64,000 bases of DNA from assembly GCF_023706045.1 (NCBI RefSeq), contig NZ_BQYL01000001.1:2152001-2216000 (forward strand), given 5' to 3'. The DNA is from Kangiella sp. TOML190 (GTDB lineage: Bacteria; Pseudomonadota; Gammaproteobacteria; Enterobacterales; Kangiellaceae). Positions 26,842 through 38,164 of this stretch are shown in pieces (position 1 is the stretch's first letter; each line of letters opens with the position of its first letter). Position numbers and translations under genes: made by a program. Under the pieces are notes generated by a model. The model did no database searches and had not been told where the DNA came from. It saw nothing but the letters and a program-made list of their open reading frames with translations.

Positions 26842-28995
26842 CTACTGAATATCAATCGACTGGGTAAAAGGCTTTACTCCAATTGCTTGATAAATTTCAT
26901 CGGGCTTATATAGATTCTGACCTTTAATCACCAGCGAAATATTACGCAAGGCTTGCATATCTTCAAGCGGGTTACCATCGACAAACACCAAATCTGCCTG
27001 CTTGCCAACAGCGATTGAACCGTTAGTCTCACCAGCACCAACCACATTAGCTGAATCGATAGTCGCGATTTTAAGAACGTCGGCATTGGAGATCCCCGCT
27101 TGCGCATAATCAATCAATTCTTGGTGTAATGTAAATCCTGCAATCCCATCGGTTCCTGCCACCACCTTAACGCCGCTATCGTGCAATTTCTTTACCATTG
27201 CACCAAGCGCTTGGGTAGACTTATCATAAGCTGCACGCTCTTCATCTTTAATGTCCAAGATCGCAGTCTTAAAATTACGCGCAACCGTCACTGGCAAATG
27301 ATCATAAATATCCGCAACTTCAGGATTAATGCGGCCGGCTTTAGCTTGGAATAGCGATTTAAACACTGACAAGGTGGCATCAATTACAGTGCCTTTGGTT
27401 TTTAACTTAGCGATAAAATCTTCAACTTCTTTACTGTTTAAATCGAGTTCGCCCGCTTGTTCGCCAACCATGGTAAAGCGTAAACGCTTACGAGTATCAA
27501 TCGAACCCATGAAATTTAAGAACAGCATATTAATGTGTTGAATTTCATCAAAACCCGCATCCACTGCTTCTTCAGCAGTCATAAAAGCAGGAATATGGCC
27601 GCTCAGCTTCATACCTTTGCTGTGAATGTGTTCCGCCAACGGCTTAACCCACTCAGGCTCCATCGAGCTGTAGGTTTTGATTTGCGGATAGCCCTGCTCA
27701 GCGTACCAATCCACCGCTGCCTTGGCCGCTTCCAACGAATCCACAGTTTTACCCATTTTCATGGCATAAGGGCTTTCTCTGTCCATAAAGCCAGAGCGAT
27801 AAACGTCTCCGCCCATAATTTCATTGGCTTCGCTCATGCGTTCAATATCAACAATATTATCGTGGGTATTGCCCATATCACGCACATTGGTCACGCCCGC
27901 GGGAATATTGAGCAAGCCATCAGATTTTTGCAAATGGCCGTGCATATCCCACAAGCCAGGAATAAGAGTTTTACCCTTGGCATCAATGGTTTTTGCTACT
28001 GCAATTCTTGGAATTTTTCTACCCAAAGCAAATATCTTACCGTCGCGAACCATAATGCTTTGATCTTTTACTAACTCGCCCTTTTCAACGTCCACATAAT
28101 TCACGTTGTTGATCAAAATTACGCCATCGACGGTATGCGTTAATTTTTGCGCCAAATCTTTTAGGTAATCATTATCTGCTCGTTTTTGAATAGCGCTTAA
28201 TTGTTCAAGATGTTCACGTCCCCAACCTTCCGGGATCACACCAAACCAACCGCCACCATCAGTAGCAAAGAAATTATAATCATCGTCGTACCAAGCAAAA
28301 TCGGGAGTAAAGCCAAAGCCGGCAATACCAATCAAGTGCACCTTTTTCTCTTGCGTGCCATTATTTAAAGTGACGCTATCAAGTTTGACCAAACTGGCGG
28401 TGCCTGATGGCAAAAGGTCAATTTTATTATCGGGATCTTTTGCTAAAGCTTTAACCAAGAACTCATTGGACGCGCCAGTACCGTCGATAGGTACGTAAAA
28501 CGCCTTGCCATCAGTTTCAGCCTCACCGCTTTCATTGAGACTATTCCAAGTAGCAACGCCATTGCCAAAGCTATAGCTTTCATCAATTGGTGCTCCAAAG
28601 GCAGAAATTCCTTTAACTTGCTGCTTAACCACAAAGCCTTGCTCATCAACTTCTAACGTTTCTTCGGATTCGATACGACGATTATTCCAGCCCATGCTTA
28701 AATTGGCTTTTACAAAGTTACCGTCTTTTTCGACTTTATAAGTTCCAGCAGTGTCTTCTTTATTAAAAATATTGTATTGCAAGGACTCTATCGCAACCGT
28801 CTCCGAATTGTCCGGGCTAACATCAGAGTTGGCATTAGAATTAGCCATTTCTTGGCTATTATTTGACTTAGCATCAACAGGCAGATTATTTTTATTGTTC
28901 GATTGCTCAGAGGAGTTATCGCAAGCACTAAGCCCCAGCACAAACATAGCTGCAACGGCTAAAGTAACTTTAGGCTTTTTAAACATTTTTGACAT
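26842..28995 (-). CDS. Amidohydrolase-family lipoprotein
   Basis: A 717-residue protein with a lipoprotein signal (LGLSAC, Cys25) followed by an Asn/Ser-rich tether, about 180 residues of beta-rich sequence without close similarity that I can name, then an amidohydrolase domain from about residue 300. The metal motif HGH (LWDMHGHLQK), the GVTNVRDMGN segment, the metal histidines in KLSGHIPAF and EIQHINM, and the Asp in VVAGTDGIAGF are seen. The domain resembles imidazolonepropionase- and prolidase-like surface enzymes. The substrate is not known. A GGGGAG site precedes ATG. Confidence 0.85.
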   Translation of the reverse strand: MSKMFKKPKVTLAVAAMFVLGLSACDNSSEQSNNKNNLPVDAKSNNSQEMANSNANSDVSPDNSETVAIESLQYNIFNKEDTAGTYKVEKDGNFVKANLSMGWNNRRIESEETLEVDEQGFVVKQQVKGISAFGAPIDESYSFGNGVATWNSLNESGEAETDGKAFYVPIDGTGASNEFLVKALAKDPDNKIDLLPSGTASLVKLDSVTLNNGTQEKKVHLIGIAGFGFTPDFAWYDDDYNFFATDGGGWFGVIPEGWGREHLEQLSAIQKRADNDYLKDLAQKLTHTVDGVILINNVNYVDVEKGELVKDQSIMVRDGKIFALGRKIPRIAVAKTIDAKGKTLIPGLWDMHGHLQKSDGLLNIPAGVTNVRDMGNTHDNIVDIERMSEANEIMGGDVYRSGFMDRESPYAMKMGKTVDSLEAAKAAVDWYAEQGYPQIKTYSSMEPEWVKPLAEHIHSKGMKLSGHIPAFMTAEEAVDAGFDEIQHINMLFLNFMGSIDTRKRLRFTMVGEQAGELDLNSKEVEDFIAKLKTKGTVIDATLSVFKSLFQAKAGRINPEVADIYDHLPVTVARNFKTAILDIKDEERAAYDKSTQALGAMVKKLHDSGVKVVAGTDGIAGFTLHQELIDYAQAGISNADVLKIATIDSANVVGAGETNGSIAVGKQADLVFVDGNPLEDMQALRNISLVIKGQNLYKPDEIYQAIGVKPFTQSIDIQ

Positions 28996-29133
28996 ATATA
29001 ACTCCCCATTAGCGGTTTAATCGTATTCAACAATACAGTAATTTGATTGAGCTTATAAACTTATCCCGACTTTAACAAGCAGATTACATTTTTTCTTACA
29101 ATTTTGCGGAAGTAGTTTATAGAGGCCATATCG

Positions 29134-29160
29134 AAAAAAGACTCCTTTAGGAGCCTTTTA
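29134..29160 (-). terminator. Terminator of desaturase gene
   Basis: On the minus strand GGCTCC/GGAGTC arms around TAAA (plus strand 29140-29155) run into six T residues. It sits 24 bases after the desaturase stop. Confidence 0.8.
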
Positions 29161-29183
29161 ATTCAGTATAATTGGCAAGCAAT

Positions 29184-30335
29184 TTAAGCGTACTGCTTAG
29201 CGAGTTGTAACCAACTGGCTTTTTGTAACTCAAAGTTCTTTTTCAGTTGTTGATACTCTTGATACAATTTTGAATGCTCGTAAGATTCAACGAGCTCGTT
29301 CTTTTTAGCTTCCAACCATTGCTTTTGCGCCGCATAGGTTTCAGCCAACTTAGCAACCAATTGCTCATATTCATCATGCAACTTTTGCATTATCTCTTCT
29401 GCATTGGGCAAGTGCGCTGTTTTTTCTTTTGCCTTTAGCAATAAAGTTTCGGCTTTAGCTTTTTCTATTTTTTCTGCCGAGACTGACTTTAGATTTTTAG
29501 TGACACCGATCCAGCTTAAAGCCTTAATCCACCATTTTGACGGATCAAAATGCCACCAGCGAACACCATTTCGATAGTCGTATTGAAATTTATGATGATA
29601 ATTATGATACCCCTCGCCGCCAGTTAACACGGCCAAGACTAAATTATCACGCGCCGAGTTTTCTTCGGTATAAGGACGACTGCCCCAAATATGAGCCAGA
29701 GAATTAATAAAAAATGTTAGATGGTGCGACCAAACCAAGCGTAATACACCCGCCACTAAAATCATTTCCCAGAAATCGCCAGTTACAAGCCCCAACAAAA
29801 CAGGGATCGCAACATTAACGAAACCACTAAGTAACCAATAGTATTTGTGCTGGAACATCACAATCGGATCACGCTTAAGATCGGGACAACGATCGTACTG
29901 TTCATCGTAGCGCTTGTCTTCGTTTTCTCTTTTAAGCAGCCAGCCAATATGCGAGTGCCAAAAGCCACGACTGGCCGAATAAGGATCTTTATGATCGTGA
30001 TCCACATGTTTGTGGTGAATTCGATGATCCGATGACCAGTGCAAAGCACTATTTTGCAAAGCCAAGCAACCGCCAAAAGCCATAATTACCCATAAAACCG
30101 GATGAGCTTCATAAGCTCGATGCGACCATAACCGGTGATAGCCCATCGAAATGGATGTGCTTGAGAAAAGCCAAAGCCCAATACCCCACGCCCAAGTTGA
30201 CCAGTGGTAGCCATATTCAATTCCATACCAAGGCACTATAGTAATAGCAACTAAAAAGCTTAAGCCGAAAAAGATAAGGTTAGTCCAAATCCAGCCAGAT
30301 TTGCCATTGGTTGCGGAAGTTGTTTGCTCTGACAT
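29184..30335 (-). CDS. desC: Acyl-CoA delta-9 fatty acid desaturase
   Basis: A 383-residue membrane di-iron desaturase that introduces a cis double bond into acyl chains. The three histidine boxes are intact: HRLWSH, HRIHHKHVDHDH and GGEGYHNYHH. Hydrophobic segments lie near residues 18-62, 80-105 and 175-225. The last 100 residues form an Ala/Glu/Lys-rich, probably coiled-coil tail. I chose ATG at 30335 (AGGG upstream), 27 codons inside the longest frame, because the upstream bases hold promoter and operator. It is transcribed away from fabR across two FabR sites. Confidence 0.9.
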   Translation of the reverse strand: MSEQTTSATNGKSGWIWTNLIFFGLSFLVAITIVPWYGIEYGYHWSTWAWGIGLWLFSSTSISMGYHRLWSHRAYEAHPVLWVIMAFGGCLALQNSALHWSSDHRIHHKHVDHDHKDPYSASRGFWHSHIGWLLKRENEDKRYDEQYDRCPDLKRDPIVMFQHKYYWLLSGFVNVAIPVLLGLVTGDFWEMILVAGVLRLVWSHHLTFFINSLAHIWGSRPYTEENSARDNLVLAVLTGGEGYHNYHHKFQYDYRNGVRWWHFDPSKWWIKALSWIGVTKNLKSVSAEKIEKAKAETLLLKAKEKTAHLPNAEEIMQKLHDEYEQLVAKLAETYAAQKQWLEAKKNELVESYEHSKLYQEYQQLKKNFELQKASWLQLAKQYA

Positions 30336-30357
30336 AAGCCCTCTGAATAAAACGTTA

Positions 30358-30375
30358 AGCGTACAAATGTACGCT
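30358..30375. promoter_or_regulatory. FabR operator, desaturase side
   Basis: AGCGTACAAATGTACGCT: 8-bp arms are perfect inverses (AGCGTACA/TGTACGCT). It lies downstream of the desaturase -10, over its probable start of transcription. Confidence 0.85.
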
Positions 30376-30387
30376 GGAATAGCCGAT

Positions 30388-30416
30388 AGTATATCTGGCA
30401 ATCCAACCATTTGCAA
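30388..30416 (-). promoter_or_regulatory. Desaturase promoter
   Basis: On the minus strand: -35 TTGCAA (30411-30416), 17-base spacer, -10 TATACT (30388-30393). It lies between the two FabR palindromes, so repressor at either could control it. Confidence 0.7.
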
Positions 30417-30419
30417 TCC

Positions 30420-30437
30420 AGCGTACAGATGTACACT
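30420..30437. promoter_or_regulatory. FabR operator, fabR side
   Basis: AGCGTACAGATGTACACT: same arms as the first operator with one change in the right half. It overlaps the probable fabR -35 (TGTACA, 30430-30435; -10 TATACT at 30453-30458, 17-base spacer), suggesting autorepression. Confidence 0.85.
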
Positions 30438-30458
30438 TAATTAATTGTTTTTTATACT
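30430..30458 (+). promoter_or_regulatory. fabR promoter
   Basis: Probable -35 TGTACA (30430-30435) and -10 TATACT (30453-30458) separated by 17 bases. The -35 is inside the second FabR operator. Confidence 0.6.
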
Positions 30459-30482
30459 AGTAAGGAATACACAGGAGAGATT

Positions 30483-31100
30483 ATGGCCGGCACCCGCGCC
30501 CTACAAAAAGAAAAAACCCGCCAAGCAATCATCGAAGCAGCTCTAAATCAACTCACAGCTGAGCATGGTTTTAGTAACCTTAGTCTGCGCGAAGTAGCGC
30601 GTGAAGCGGGCATTGCCCCTATGTCCTTTTATCGTCATTTCAATGATATGGAAGAACTGGGACTAACTTTAGTCGATGAGTGCGGCGTTACTTTACGCCA
30701 ACTGATGCGCAAAGCGCGCAAACGGATTGAAAGAAAAGGCAGTGTGATTAAAACTTCGGTAGAAACCTTTATGGAGTTTATCGAAAAAAACCCCAATGTA
30801 TTCCGGTTGCTGCTTAGGGAGCGTTCAGGCACTTCCCCTGCTTTTCGCGATGCCGTGGCTCGCGAAATCAAACACTTTGAAGATGAGCTTACCGATTATT
30901 TAATTAGCGAAGGCGATTATGACAGCGACTACGCCTACGCACTTGCCGAAGGTTTAGTCACACTGGTTTTTAATGCAGGTGCTGAAGCATTGGATCTCAA
31001 CCGTCGTAAACGTTCAGAGCTCAAGCAAAGACTAGTAACGCAATTACGGTTTCTAGCCGTTGGTGCAGCCAATGTTCACAAACGAGAAGCCCATGCCTAA
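30483..31100 (+). CDS. fabR: TetR-family repressor FabR of unsaturated fatty acid genes
   Basis: A 205-residue TetR regulator with strong similarity to E. coli FabR: N-terminal [12 protein letters not shown], the helix-turn-helix with [20 protein letters not shown] (about residues 37-56), [20 protein letters not shown] and [11 protein letters not shown] match FabR. FabR represses fabA/fabB-type genes and, in related bacteria, desaturases, sensing the ratio of saturated to unsaturated acyl-ACP/CoA. GGAGAG precedes ATG. It controls the divergent desaturase through two palindromes in the shared region. The downstream nitrilase gene is translationally coupled. Confidence 0.95.
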   Translation: MAGTRALQKEKTRQAIIEAALNQLTAEHGFSNLSLREVAREAGIAPMSFYRHFNDMEELGLTLVDECGVTLRQLMRKARKRIERKGSVIKTSVETFMEFIEKNPNVFRLLLRERSGTSPAFRDAVAREIKHFEDELTDYLISEGDYDSDYAYALAEGLVTLVFNAGAEALDLNRRKRSELKQRLVTQLRFLAVGAANVHKREAHA

Positions 31101-32061
31101 GCCAACTAAAAATTCCGACAGGTTATTAGTTGCTTTAGCGCAAATTTCTCCCGTGTGGCTCAATAAAATAGCAACTATCGATAAAATTTGTAGCTTTATC
31201 GAGCAGGCTGGCAACCAAGGCTGCGACTTGGTTTGTTTCGGCGAAGCTTTGCTGCCAGGTTATCCTTTTTGGGTAGAAAATACTGGCGGGGCAAAGTTTA
31301 ACAATGATTTGCAAAAATCACTCTATGCTCACTATTCCTCTCAAGCCATTAATATTGATAATGGTGATTTAGCACAAATCCAGAAAAGTTGTGAATCTAA
31401 ACAAATCGCCTGCTATTTAGGTATTATCGAACGCGCTCACGATCGCTCGGGACATAGCCTTTACTGTACGCTTGTTTACCTTGATAAGGCCGGTTCAATA
31501 CAATCGACTCATCGTAAATTGGTGCCAACTCATGAAGAGCGACTAGTTTGGTCTATTGGCGATGGTAATGGCCTTAGAACTCACAAGTTAGCAAGTTTTA
31601 CTCTAGGCGGCTTGAATTGCTGGGAGAATTGGTTGCCACTTGCTCGAACGTCGCTATACGCGCAGGGTGAAGACTTACATATTGCGGTTTGGCCTGGCGG
31701 TGATCACAATACCTTTGACATTACGCCTTTTATCGCCAAAGAATCTCGCAGCTATGTGGTGTCGGTTTCAGGCTTGTTAACTAAAGAACAAATCCCTAAA
31801 GAGCTGCCCTTCTATCAACAAATTATTGACCATATGCCAAACTCGCTGGCCAATGGCGCTTCCTGTGTTGCCAAACCAAATGGAGACTGGCTACTAGAGC
31901 CGCAAGTCGGCAAAGAAGAGTTGTTTGTGATCGAGCTTGATCATCAAGAAGTAAGAAAAGAGCGCTCCTTGATTGATGTTAGCGGTCATTACTCACGACC
32001 TGACGTAACTAAATTAATCGTTAACAGGCAAAGGCAGAAAGTTGCCGATTTTGAGGATTAA
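31093..32061 (+). CDS. Nitrilase-family carbon-nitrogen hydrolase
   Basis: A 322-residue protein of the nitrilase superfamily. The Glu-Lys-Cys triad is visible in [11 protein letters not shown] (near residue 50), [12 protein letters not shown] (near 140) and [13 protein letters not shown] (near 175). The arrangement with WENW around Cys is like aliphatic/aryl nitrilases and cyanide hydratase-like enzymes rather than amidases, so it may hydrolyse organic nitriles. ATG at 31093 overlaps the fabR stop by 8 bases, so translation is coupled. Its last 4 bases overlap the convergent SdpI-like gene. The substrate is unknown. Confidence 0.85.
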   Translation: MPKPTKNSDRLLVALAQISPVWLNKIATIDKICSFIEQAGNQGCDLVCFGEALLPGYPFWVENTGGAKFNNDLQKSLYAHYSSQAINIDNGDLAQIQKSCESKQIACYLGIIERAHDRSGHSLYCTLVYLDKAGSIQSTHRKLVPTHEERLVWSIGDGNGLRTHKLASFTLGGLNCWENWLPLARTSLYAQGEDLHIAVWPGGDHNTFDITPFIAKESRSYVVSVSGLLTKEQIPKELPFYQQIIDHMPNSLANGASCVAKPNGDWLLEPQVGKEELFVIELDHQEVRKERSLIDVSGHYSRPDVTKLIVNRQRQKVADFED

Positions 32062-32435
32062 TCTTCCTCATCTTCTTGCGTTATTTTCTTAGGATACTTT
32101 TGCGCATACAGTTGCTTAGCATATTCTTTTAGCTGTCCATGACGCCATAACAACAAACACACTAGCACCACAAAACCGATAAAAATCAGCAAAGCTAAAA
32201 TACCGCGCGCAAAAGCGAGAGACATAAAGGCTAAAGCAAAAATGCCGTAGGAAAATTGTCGAAAGTAAACCGCGGCTTTGGTATTAACCAGTCGCCAAAT
32301 TTCTTTGTCTGCCAAAGTTTCCGGCGTTCTAATTCCGCTCAGTGCATTAGGCTTGAAGTCGGGGTTAGCCATTTTTCCTGACAGATAATAAAACACCAAA
32401 CCCACGGCAAATAAGCCGACAAAGTAAAAAATCAC
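32058..32435 (-). CDS. SdpI-like small membrane protein
   Basis: A 125-residue protein with a hydrophobic N-terminal segment (residues 2-20), the polar signature ALSGIRTPETLADKEIWRLV (residues 34-53), then two hydrophobic segments at about 60-78 and 80-97 and a charged tail. The GIRTP..L.D.E.W pattern is the hallmark of SdpI/YhfL-type proteins. In Bacillus SdpI gives immunity to a toxin; most proteobacterial relatives have no known role. It starts inside the end of the threonine aldolase gene (4-base overlap) and ends within the convergent nitrilase gene. Confidence 0.7.
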   Translation of the reverse strand: MIFYFVGLFAVGLVFYYLSGKMANPDFKPNALSGIRTPETLADKEIWRLVNTKAAVYFRQFSYGIFALAFMSLAFARGILALLIFIGFVVLVCLLLWRHGQLKEYAKQLYAQKYPKKITQEDEED

Positions 32436-33439
32436 GCAAAAAACTCCTTAACCTTTTCCGAAACAAATTTTACATCACCACTGGAAACGTCTAAGTGCAT
32501 TACCCAGCGCATGCTTTCTGATGGAATAATAATGATATTGTGCTGTTTTAAGTAATTTGCAAGCTTGCCAGCGGTTTCCAGATCGGTTTTCACAAACACC
32601 ATATTGGTTTGAACCAAATCTTTATTGATTGATAATTGTGGAATATCTTGAAGCCTTTCCGCTAAAACTTTGGCATTGGCATGGTCAATGGCTAAGCGTT
32701 TAACATGATGCTCTAAAGCATAAAGACCTGCCGCAGCTAAAACTCCCGATTGACGCATGCCACCACCGAGCATTTTGCGCCAACGACGCGCCCATTTGAT
32801 AATTTCCTTATCAGCACATAGCACCGAACCTACTGGCGCACCTAAACCTTTGGATAAACAAATAGACACCGAATCAGCGTATTGGGCTAGATCTTTAAGC
32901 TCACAATTTAATTCAGTAATCGCGTTAAAAGCGCGCGCGCCGTCCAGATGCAAAGACAAACCTTTTGATTTAGCAAAATCATAAGCTTTTTGCATATAAT
33001 CTAGTGAAATTACTTTGCCGTTATGGGTATTTTCTAGACACAAAAGTTTAGTCCGCGCAAAATGCTCATCATCAGCTTTAATTACCGACTCAACTTTGGC
33101 TAAATCCAAAGTGCCATCTTTTTCTACTGGCAAGGTTTGCGGAACTACGCTACCAAGCACTGGCGCCCCACCTGCCTCGTAGAGATAAGTATGGTAGCCC
33201 TGCCCGACGATGTATTCTTCGCCGCGCTGACAATGACTCATCAAAGCGACTAGATTCGACATAGTTCCCGACGGAACAAATAAAGCATCCGCTTTACCCG
33301 ACATCTCCGCCAATTTAGCTTCAAGCTTCTTAACCGTTGGATCATCCTGAAACACATCATCGCCTACTGCCGCCGCAGCCATCACCTTACGCATACCTTC
33401 TGTGGGTTGCGTAACGGTATCACTTCTTAGATCTATCAT
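32432..33439 (-). CDS. ltaE: Low-specificity L-threonine aldolase
   Basis: A 335-residue PLP enzyme of fold type I that cleaves threonine or allo-threonine to glycine and acetaldehyde. The opening MIDLRSDTVTQPTEGMRKVM is typical, the PLP lysine is in SICLSKGLGAPVGS (near residue 195), and HLDGARAFNA and LENTHNGK segments are conserved. It overlaps both neighbours by 4 bases (ATGA-type), so translation is coupled in a three-gene operon. Confidence 0.93.
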   Translation of the reverse strand: MIDLRSDTVTQPTEGMRKVMAAAAVGDDVFQDDPTVKKLEAKLAEMSGKADALFVPSGTMSNLVALMSHCQRGEEYIVGQGYHTYLYEAGGAPVLGSVVPQTLPVEKDGTLDLAKVESVIKADDEHFARTKLLCLENTHNGKVISLDYMQKAYDFAKSKGLSLHLDGARAFNAITELNCELKDLAQYADSVSICLSKGLGAPVGSVLCADKEIIKWARRWRKMLGGGMRQSGVLAAAGLYALEHHVKRLAIDHANAKVLAERLQDIPQLSINKDLVQTNMVFVKTDLETAGKLANYLKQHNIIIIPSESMRWVMHLDVSSGDVKFVSEKVKEFFA

Positions 33440-34437
33440 CTGATGTGCAACATGGAGCTAAAAATTTTATTCTTACTATCGAGCATAACCTTCCTCCATC
33501 CGCTGTTATCATTCAAGCTTTGCCATCTTCTTTCATCTTTGATGTAATTCCAATCTTTATCATTTTTATAAAAAACTTGTAAGCCATCCGATTCCAAAAT
33601 ATTTAATATTTCATTGTCGTGATAATTGTATTCGTCAAAATCCGTAAGAGCTTTTTGTGCCATTTCTGAATAGTATTGATTTATCATCAATAACTTACTG
33701 TTTATACCCGCATCTAGTCTAGATACTTTTAACCCTAAACTCTTTGCTTCTTTTAGCGTAATTGGGTAACTGTGTGAAGGATACAAAGAGTTTAAGTGAC
33801 TGCTAATCCTTTCACACTCCGACTCATCAGAAATATGATAAGAAAGAATCTCTTTGCATATTTTTATGGATAGAGAGCTAGACCGGTCTAGAGCTCCTAT
33901 AACTAAAGGATGAATATACTTAAAAATATCAGTGTAAGGATTGTCATGATGCTCTCTACTACTTTTATTCCACAAAGCAACTAATCTAGCAAGCTCATCC
34001 TGACTAACTTTAACTTTACGGTTGTCAGTTGGATCCACCGGAGACATATCATGGCGTAAAGACGAATCAATTGCTGTTAAATGCGCTAAAGGTCCCATTC
34101 TCAACTCGTCAGCACCCAATGCTATCATCGTAGCGGCAGAAGCACTTTCTAAAGGTATGTATGCCACCACATTATCATTATATTCTCTTAATAAATTGAC
34201 AACTCTCAATGCTGCTTCTACATCCCCACCATCAGATTTAATAAATAACCCTACTCTTTCCTGCCTACCTAAGTTTTTAAGAATCTCGTACATTGCAATA
34301 ACATCATTATCACAAATTGCACCTCTATGCGATGTCCAGTAACATATTAACTTTCGATTAATGTGGGACTCAATATCTCTAATAAGAGCTTGGGTTTCAT
34401 TAAATAAAACTGGCGGTTCTTTAGCTTTAATTGCCAC
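33436..34437 (-). CDS. SDH-type serine protease (ClpP/crotonase fold)
   Basis: A 333-residue protein whose first 230 residues resemble the serine dehydrogenase proteinase (SDH) family, a relative of SppA. Signatures: LFIKSDGGDVEAALRVVNLL (near residue 65-85), the catalytic Ser region PLESASAATMIALGADELRM (near 98-117) and AIDSSL. Unlike many relatives it has no signal peptide or clear transmembrane helix. The C-terminal 100 residues are acidic and unmatched. The start is GTG with AGGAGA six bases upstream. By eye it is more AT-rich than the aldolase downstream, perhaps a sign of transfer. It is likely a cytoplasmic peptidase, but catalysis is inferred. Confidence 0.7.
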   Translation of the reverse strand: MAIKAKEPPVLFNETQALIRDIESHINRKLICYWTSHRGAICDNDVIAMYEILKNLGRQERVGLFIKSDGGDVEAALRVVNLLREYNDNVVAYIPLESASAATMIALGADELRMGPLAHLTAIDSSLRHDMSPVDPTDNRKVKVSQDELARLVALWNKSSREHHDNPYTDIFKYIHPLVIGALDRSSSLSIKICKEILSYHISDESECERISSHLNSLYPSHSYPITLKEAKSLGLKVSRLDAGINSKLLMINQYYSEMAQKALTDFDEYNYHDNEILNILESDGLQVFYKNDKDWNYIKDERRWQSLNDNSGWRKVMLDSKNKIFSSMLHIR

Positions 34438-34469
34438 TTGGTTTCTCCTTGAAATTTATTATTTTAACT

Positions 34470-34497
34470 AAAAAAGGTGCCTTGCGGCACCTTTTTT
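34470..34497. terminator. Terminator of icd
   Basis: GGTGCC (34476-34481) and GGCACC (34486-34491) around TTGC, with A6 before and T6 after, so it works in both directions. It lies just past the icd stop and separates it from the downstream operon. Confidence 0.9.
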
Positions 34498-34511
34498 AAG
34501 TTAGTAGAAAT

Positions 34512-36758
<2,247 letters not shown>

Positions 36759-36902
36759 CTATTGGCAGTCGGTTGAAGGGTTTGATGGCGCGATATTATA
36801 CGCGAAAAATATCCGCTCTGCACCGCGCTGATCGCCCAATAACCTGTAAAATTGTGAAAATCCCGTTACAATGAATTGAATATCCCTGCATTTGTATAAA
36901 TC

Positions 36903-37571
36903 TTGAGCAAAAAGCCCACTTCTATTAAAAATACCGCCCAACTGGTTCTGTTTAACAAGCCATTTAATACCCTATGCCAATTTACAGGCGAGACGGGAGA
37001 CACGACTCTGGCCGACTTTATTCCGCTGAGCAAAGTCTATCCCGCCGGCCGGCTCGATAAAGACTCTGAAGGCTTGCTACTGCTTACTGATAATGGCCAG
37101 TTGCAGCACCAGATCGCCAATCCGCGCAATAAGATGGAAAAAACCTACTGGGTTCAGGTTGAAGGTCAACCACTCAACAGTGATTTAGAAGACTTGCGTC
37201 ATGGCGTCGAAATCCAAGATTATGTGACTAAAGCGGCCAAAGTTAAGCTTATCGACGAACCGACTATTTGGCCACGAAACCCACCCATTCGGCAGCGGAA
37301 AAACATTCCCACCAGCTGGCTAGAGATCAAAATCCGTGAGGGCAAAAACCGCCAAGTCAGGCGCATGACCGCGGCTATTGGCTTTCCTACCTTGCGCCTG
37401 ATTCGAGCGCAAATTGGCGACTGGCAGCTTGGTGAGCTGGCTGTTGGAGAATATAGAGTGATGACCATTGATGTGCCTAGTTCAAAAGCTCCCAATAACC
37501 GCCAAGTTAGAAGTCGCAGACGCCTACCGAGCAAGGTTCGCAGAGGACAAAAACAGCGTGCCAAAGAATAA
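36903..37571 (+). CDS. rluE: 23S rRNA pseudouridine synthase RluE
   Basis: A 222-residue RsuA/RluE-type pseudouridine synthase; E. coli RluE modifies U2457 of 23S rRNA. VLFNKPFNTLCQF, the catalytic Asp in AGRLDKDSEGLLLLT (near residue 57) and WLEIKIREGKNRQVRRMTAAIG are diagnostic. There is no S4 domain, which separates it from RsuA. The C-terminus is very basic (about 25 residues rich in Arg/Lys). The only possible start is TTG at 36903, with no good ribosome-binding site. Confidence 0.9.
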   Translation: MSKKPTSIKNTAQLVLFNKPFNTLCQFTGETGDTTLADFIPLSKVYPAGRLDKDSEGLLLLTDNGQLQHQIANPRNKMEKTYWVQVEGQPLNSDLEDLRHGVEIQDYVTKAAKVKLIDEPTIWPRNPPIRQRKNIPTSWLEIKIREGKNRQVRRMTAAIGFPTLRLIRAQIGDWQLGELAVGEYRVMTIDVPSSKAPNNRQVRSRRRLPSKVRRGQKQRAKE

Positions 37572-37651
37572 AGCCATATAAACCAGCAAAAGGTTTAGCC
37601 TGCCCGACAAATACGTTAAAATAGCCGGCTTGATGGTTTAGAAGTCACTCT

Positions 37652-38164
37652 ATGCTACCTGTTCATGTTACCGTTGCAGCCGTAATCGAAGGCACTGGCG
37701 ATAATAAAGGCCGATTTTTGATGGTGGAAGAAACTGCCTCCAACGGCGCTATCGTCTTCAATCAACCAGCCGGACATCTCGAAGAGAATGAATCGCTGCA
37801 GCAGGCTATAGTGCGCGAGGTGTTTGAAGAGACGGGGCTGAAATTTAAGCCGACTGCTTTAGTGGGAACTTATTTGCTTAACCCTGCGACTAACAACCGC
37901 TACTATTTGCGCTTTTGTTTTACTGGTTATATAGCTGGTAATCATACTACCGCGCCCCAAGACGACGATATTATTGCCGCCCATTGGATGAGCAAAGAGG
38001 ATATTTTAGCTATTTTGCCGCAACATCGTAGCGGCCTGATCCTTGACTGCTTAAAAGACTATTTATCAGGTCAGCGCTTTCCACTGGAGTTGCTACCATA
38101 CAGTAACAATGAAGAAGCTTTACAACAAAGTGGCATCAAATTTTTAACTGATTACAAGCTATGA
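37652..38164 (+). CDS. nudJ: Nudix hydrolase NudJ
   Basis: A 170-residue Nudix enzyme. The box [20 protein letters not shown] followed by TGL is complete (residues 47-69). NudJ hydrolyses thiamine pyrophosphate and nucleotide diphosphates/triphosphates. The genomic order rluE-nudJ-mnmA-hflD is the same as in E. coli, which supports the name. Its stop overlaps the mnmA start by 4 bases (ATGA). Confidence 0.88.
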   Translation: MLPVHVTVAAVIEGTGDNKGRFLMVEETASNGAIVFNQPAGHLEENESLQQAIVREVFEETGLKFKPTALVGTYLLNPATNNRYYLRFCFTGYIAGNHTTAPQDDDIIAAHWMSKEDILAILPQHRSGLILDCLKDYLSGQRFPLELLPYSNNEEALQQSGIKFLTDYKL

